Shown here in pieces: positions 58,918 through 64,000 of a DNA stretch of 64,000 bases. Position numbers and translations under genes: made by a program. The DNA is from Acanthopleura granulata (lineage: Eukaryota > Mollusca > Polyplacophora > Chitonida > Chitonidae). The stretch spans positions 48,504,032 through 48,568,031 of the forward strand of contig JABBOT010000080.1 of assembly GCA_016165875.1 (NCBI GenBank), given 5' to 3'. The stretch's first letter is position 1. Each line of letters starts with the position of its first letter. Below the pieces are notes generated by a model, which was not told the origin of the DNA, made no database searches, and saw only the letters and a program-made list of their open reading frames with translations.

Positions 58918-61900
58918 GGTCATGTCAGACAGGTAACATCATTCTGATCATGTCAGATTGGTAACATCATTCTAGTCATGTCAGACAAGTAACATCATTC
59001 TCGTCATGTCAGATAGGTAACATCATTCTGGTCATCTCAGGCAGGTAACATCATTCTGGTCATGTCAGATTGGTAACATCATTCTGGTCATCTCAGACTG
59101 GTAACATCATTCTGGTCATCTCAGACTGGTAACATCATTCTGGTCATCTCAGACTGGTAACATCATTCTGGTCAGGTCAGATTGGTAACATCATTCTGGT
59201 CATGTCAGATTGGTAACATCATTCTGGTCATGTCAGACTGGTAACATCATTCTGGTCATCTCAGACAGGTAACATCATTCTGGTCATATCAGACAGGTAA
59301 CATCATTCTGGTCATGTCAGATAGGTAACATCATTCTGGTCATCTCAGACAGGTAACATCATTCTGGTCATATCAGACAGGTAACATCATTCTGGTCATG
59401 TTAAACCAGTAACATCATTCTGGNNNNNNNNNNNNNAGTCATGTCAGACAAGTAACATCATTCTCGTCATGTCAGATAGGTAACATCATTCTGGTCATCT
59501 CAGGCAGGTAACATCATTCTGGTCATGTCAGATTGGTAACATCATTCTGGTCATCTCAGACTGGTAACATCATTCTGGTCATCTCAGACTGGTAACATCA
59601 TTCTGGTCAGGTCAGATTGGTAACATCATTCTGGTCATGTCAGATTGGTAACATCATTCTGGTCATGTCAGACTGGTAACATCATTCTGGTCATCTCAGA
59701 CAGGTAACATCATTCTGGTCATATCAGACAGGTAACATCATTCTGGTCATGTCAGATAGGTAACATCATTCTGGTCATCTCAGACAGGTAACATCATTCT
59801 GGTCATATCAGACAGGTAACATCATTCTGGTCATGTTAAACCAGTAACATCATTCTGGTCATGTCAGACTGGTAACATCATTCTGGTCATATCAGACAGG
59901 TAACATCATTCTGGTCATGTTAAACCAGTAACATCATTCTGGTCAGGTCAGACTGGTAACATCATTCTGGTCAGGTCAGACTGGTAACATCATTCTGATC
60001 ATCTCAGACTGGTAACATCATTCTGGTCAGGTCAGATTGGTATCATCATTCTGGTCATGTCAGACTGGTAACATCATTCTGGTCATGTCAGACTGGTAAC
60101 ATCATTCTGGTCATGTCAGACTGGTAACATCATTCTGGTCAGGTCAGATTGGTATCATCATTCTGGTCATGTCAGACTGGTAACATCATTCTGGTCAGGT
60201 CAGATTGGTAACATCATTCTGGTCATGTCAGACTGGTAACATCATTCTGGTCATATCAGACAGGTAACATCATTCTGGTCATGTTAAACCAGTAACATCA
60301 TTCTGGTCATGTGAGACTGGTAACATCATTCTGGTCAGGTCAGACTGGTAACATCATTCTGATCATCTCAGACTGGTAACATCATTCTGGTCAGGTCAGA
60401 TTGGTATCATCATTCTGGTCATGTCAGACTGGTAACATCATTCTGGTCATGTCAGACAGGTAACATCATTCTGATCATGTCAGATTGGTAACATCATTCT
60501 AGTCATGTCAGACAAGTAACATCATTCTCGTCATGTCAGATAAGTAACATCATTCTGGTCATCTCAGGCAGGTAACATCATTCTGGTCATGTCAGATTGG
60601 TAACATCATTCTGGTCATCTCAGACTGGTAACATCATTCTCGTCATGTCAGACTGGTAACATCATTCTGGTCATCTCAGACAGGTAACATCATTCTGGTC
60701 ATGTCAGATTGGTAACATCATTCTGGTCATGTCAGACTGGTAACATCATTCTGGTCATCTCAGACAGGTAACATCATTCTGGTCATATCAGACAGGTAAC
60801 ATCATTCTGGTCATGTTAAACCAGTAACATCATTCTGGTCATGTCAGACTGGTAACATCATTCTGGTCATATCAGACAGGTAACATCATTCTGGACATGT
60901 TAAACCAGTAACATCATTCTGGTCAGGTCAGACTGGTAACATCATTCTGGTCATGTCAGACTGGTAACATCATTCTGATCATGTCAGATTGGTAACATCA
61001 TTCTAGTCATGTCAGACAAGTAACATCATTCTCGTCATGTCAGATAAGTAACATCATTCTGGTCATCTCAGACAGGTATCATCATTCTGGTCAGGTCAGA
61101 CTGGTAACATCATTCTGGTCATGTCAGACTGGTAACATCATTCTGGTCATGTCAGACTGGTAACATCATTCTGGTCATGTCAGACTGGTAACATCATTCT
61201 GGTCATGTCAGACTGGTAACATCATTCTGGTCAGGTCAGATTGGTATCATCATTCTGGTCATGTCAGACTGGTAACATCATTCTGGTCATGTCAGACAAG
61301 TAACATCATTCTCGTCATGTCAGACTGGTAACATCATTCTGGTCATCTCAGACTGGTAACATCATTCTGGTCATCTCAGACTGGTAACATCATTCTGGTC
61401 ATGTCAGATAAGTAACATCATTCTGGTCATCTCAGACAGGTATCATCATTCTGGTCAGGTCAGACTGGTAACATCATTCTGGTCATGTCAGACTGGTAAC
61501 ATCATTCTGGTCATGTCAGACTGGTAACATCATTCTGGTCATCTCAGACTGGTAACATCATTCTGGTCATGTCAGATTGGTATCATCATTCTGGTCATGT
61601 CAGATTGGTAACATCATTCTGGTCATGTCAGACTGGTAACATCATTCTGGTCAGGTCAGATTGGTATCATCATTCTGGTCATGTCAGACTGGTAACATCA
61701 TTCTGCTCAGGTCAGATTGGTAACATCATTCTGGTCAGGTCAGATTGGTAACATCATTTTGGTCATCTCAGATTGGTAACATCATTCTGGTCATCTCAGG
61801 CTGGTAACATCATTCTGGTCATGTCAGATTGGTAATATCATTCTGGTCAGGTCAGACTGGTAACATCATTCTGGTCATGTCAGACTGGTAACATCATTCT

Positions 61901-62091
61901 GGTCAGGTCAGACTGGTAACATCATTCTGGTCATGTCAGACTGGTAACATCATTCTGGTCATGTCAGACTGGTAACATCATTCTGGTCATGTCAGACTGG
62001 TAACATCATTCTGGTCATCTCAGACAGGTAACATCATTCTGGTCATGTCAGACTGGTAACATCATTCTGGTCATCTCAGACTGGTAACATC
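58918..62091. repeat. 28-bp minisatellite, family B, with assembly gap
   Basis: The unit is GGTCATGTCAGACTGGTAAC plus ATCATTCT, with variants (CATCTCAGA, CAGGTCAGA, CATATCAGA, ATGTTAAACCAG). About 110 units are present. It shares length and the GGTCAT...GGTAACA frame with family A. Ns occupy 59424-59436. Confidence 0.97.
59424..59436. other. Assembly gap (13 N)
   Basis: A run of 13 Ns inside the family B array; the true content and length here are unknown. Confidence 0.99.
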
Positions 62092-64000
62092 AATTGCGAC
62101 TTTTAACAATTCTAGCCAAACTGAAAGCATTAGATAATGTCATATATTACCACTGAAAACAGGAAGATGCCTAAATTTGCTTGCTGCAACTGAAGCGTCG
62201 AGAATGGTCCAAATTTACCATAAAAGAGACTTTCTTTCCACATATATCATCAGGTGTTAAAAACTTAGTCATCAGGCAGTCAGTACACCAAACATTACCT
62301 TTTCACGCAAATCAGCACAAGTTTGTCCTGTATTTGACACAGACATAAAACTACAGGTCCAATCAACAGGTGTAAACCTGGGGTCGTTTGTTGCAATGTG
62401 GTAACATGACAAGTTTAATGGGTGTTAAAGAGACCTGGAGCTGGGCACACCTTTGATTGATAGGTGGGTCTAGACACCTGAGTTAGTGCACGTTTAAACA
62501 ATGCTTAAGCCATCAGGTAAGAGGTACTGATTTATCACAGGTAAGCTTTTGATGTATGAATTAAGGTGGGCTGTAAATTTACCTTTGCAGCTCACCTGTG
62601 ACAGGCGCATATAAATAAACCTGTCAAAATGACGGGACGATGGACTACAAATTACAAACATCAACATATATTTCCACATCTAAATAGTTTACATGGTTTT
62701 GGAGAATGCATCAATACAAAAAAGAGTTACATTAATCTACCATCTACAAGAACTCTTTCCACTACATACTGCTTATTATGGCCTACTTTGAGTATACTTG
62801 TCACTCAGATCATTTCATATAAATTAGACATGTAGCAGTCAGATGCCTGACAAGTGCGCTCGCCCAAAACACTACAGATCATTATAAATAAGTAAATGAA
62901 TATTCAAAAGCCTTGATCAAAAGAGCACCACCTGAATGGAAAAAATAATTCTGTTAAATCAAAAGACTCTAACTGAATCAAAAAGGATGTGCATCAAGAG
63001 GAATTCTGTAAACTCTGCAAGCTGAAAAGACAACTGTGCTAAACATGGTAAAATTACATGTATATCTAAACCCAGGAGACACTGAAAAGCACAAGAGAAA
63101 GATTTATAATACCCTGCTGGATGAGTTTGAACATTGTATTCACAACACCAAAGAAATCTAGTGGAGTCAATGAGATGGTTTCCATGGTAATGCATGCAAA
63201 AGCACTATAGATACACCCACTAACAAAATTAGACTGTTTTTGTTTACCTTTCCTTCTTTTTTCCTGTTTTTCCTTCTTTTTTTCATCTAATTTTAACTTT
63301 TCTCGTTTATTAGGAGTGATTACCCAAGCCTTACCCCTCAGCCACTTGTCAGACTCTACCAGACTCCTCTTGGTCACAACCTGACAACAGTTAACACTCC
63401 ATACCGCTGAAAGTTCAGCGTTTATTGAAAATAGATGTGTTCTCGTGGAGGCGCAAAGTGTCAGAGCGCTACAACAGCTCCGGAAAGACAACCTCCTGTA
63501 CATGTAAATGTCAGAACAAATGGTCCCTGGCTGACATAAGAGCTTACACAACATTTCCTATCTGCCAGTGCACTACAGTCTCTAAATCTTAACCAGCTTA
63601 AACCATGTCTATCTCAGATGTTCATTTTTCTGAGACATCAACATCTAACTTGTGCCATAATTTACAACCTGCACAGGCAAACCAAGGCATTTTAGGATAT
63701 TGATTAGGAAAAGCAATCAACAGCAAACTTACACACACCTGTGAACCTGAGGACTGCAAAGTTCAAAGAGGGATAGAAAGCAATTTACTCTTCTGCAAAG
63801 CCAAAGACAAACAGCTACCTATGATTACCAATTGGCATGAGTCCAATATTCCAGACCTTTACACACAAACCTATACTACTGTAATTCTTCAACCTTTCGC
63901 ATGTTTGCAAGGGGTTTAGTCAAGAATATTTTGAAAGTGTTATCCTGTGTTGACTGATAAAGTTATACTTTTTGTGAAGCCCTGATACTGGCCAATCCAA
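62092..64000. other. Sequence right of the 28-bp array, nothing assigned
   Basis: AT-rich with a CpG-richer patch near 63410-63490 and a T-rich run near 63240-63300. A TATAAATA lies near 62612. I could not recognise an exon; it is probably still upstream intron or 5' flank of the MEGF6-like gene. Confidence 0.5.

Noticed and set aside
56206..62091. CRISPR-like repeat array of 28-bp repeats
   Set aside because: Repeats are head-to-tail with no spacers, in a eukaryotic intron-bearing locus; it is a minisatellite.
62605..62835. TATAAATA followed by a 68-codon plus-strand frame
   Set aside because: An isolated TATA-like string in AT-rich DNA; the peptide has no recognisable features.
63066..63554. 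162-codon minus-strand frame near the right end, possible 5' exon
   Set aside because: No EGF or EMI motif, Lys/Glu-rich part comes from a T-rich simple tract, no conserved pattern; plausible donor GTAAAC alone is not enough.

Overview
This is eukaryotic genomic DNA from a large, intron-rich, AT-rich animal gene. It is most likely from a marine lophotrochozoan, probably a mollusc. That guess rests on tRNA-derived SINE copies whose 3' part (TTTATTTATTTGATTGGTGT type) is common in bivalve and gastropod genomes, on the frequent TACATGTA-type palindrome, and on introns full of minisatellites. No species can be named from the sequence alone.

One protein-coding gene can be supported. It lies on the minus strand and runs through most of the window: 14 consecutive internal exons from 41955 down to 98. 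All have GT-AG borders and compatible phases, and together they give an uninterrupted 1971-nt, 657-residue fragment. The order is eight EGF modules (mostly Ca-binding type, one exon each, all phase 1-1), a cysteine-free linker exon, then laminin-type/MEGF-type EGF modules split over exons in phases 1-0, 0-1, 1-0, 0-1 and 1-1. Module order and several junction motifs (CYRIEME, a CCxQVC module ending GCxC, EDGCPxGYYG) match the vertebrate secreted multi-EGF protein MEGF6. The 5' end (signal peptide, EMI domain) was not found and presumably lies beyond base 64000, or in small exons I could not recognise. The 3' end continues below base 1.

Layout: 1-11.9 kb holds the linker and laminin-type EGF exons; 11.8-14.4 kb and 25.2-26.4 kb hold EGF exon clusters; 40.4-42.0 kb holds the two most upstream EGF exons. 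Introns of up to 14 kb separate the clusters. The introns carry at least a dozen unrelated tandem arrays (units of 19 to 78 bp), a decayed pogo-like DNA transposon (about 8.75-9.90 kb), four SINE copies and several CpG-richer islands that may be regulatory. The region 56.2-62.1 kb is a 5.9-kb, 28-bp minisatellite made of two related families joined by a chimeric unit. It is interrupted by a 13-N assembly gap flanked by a near-exact duplication. I saw no RNA genes, CRISPR arrays or prokaryotic features.
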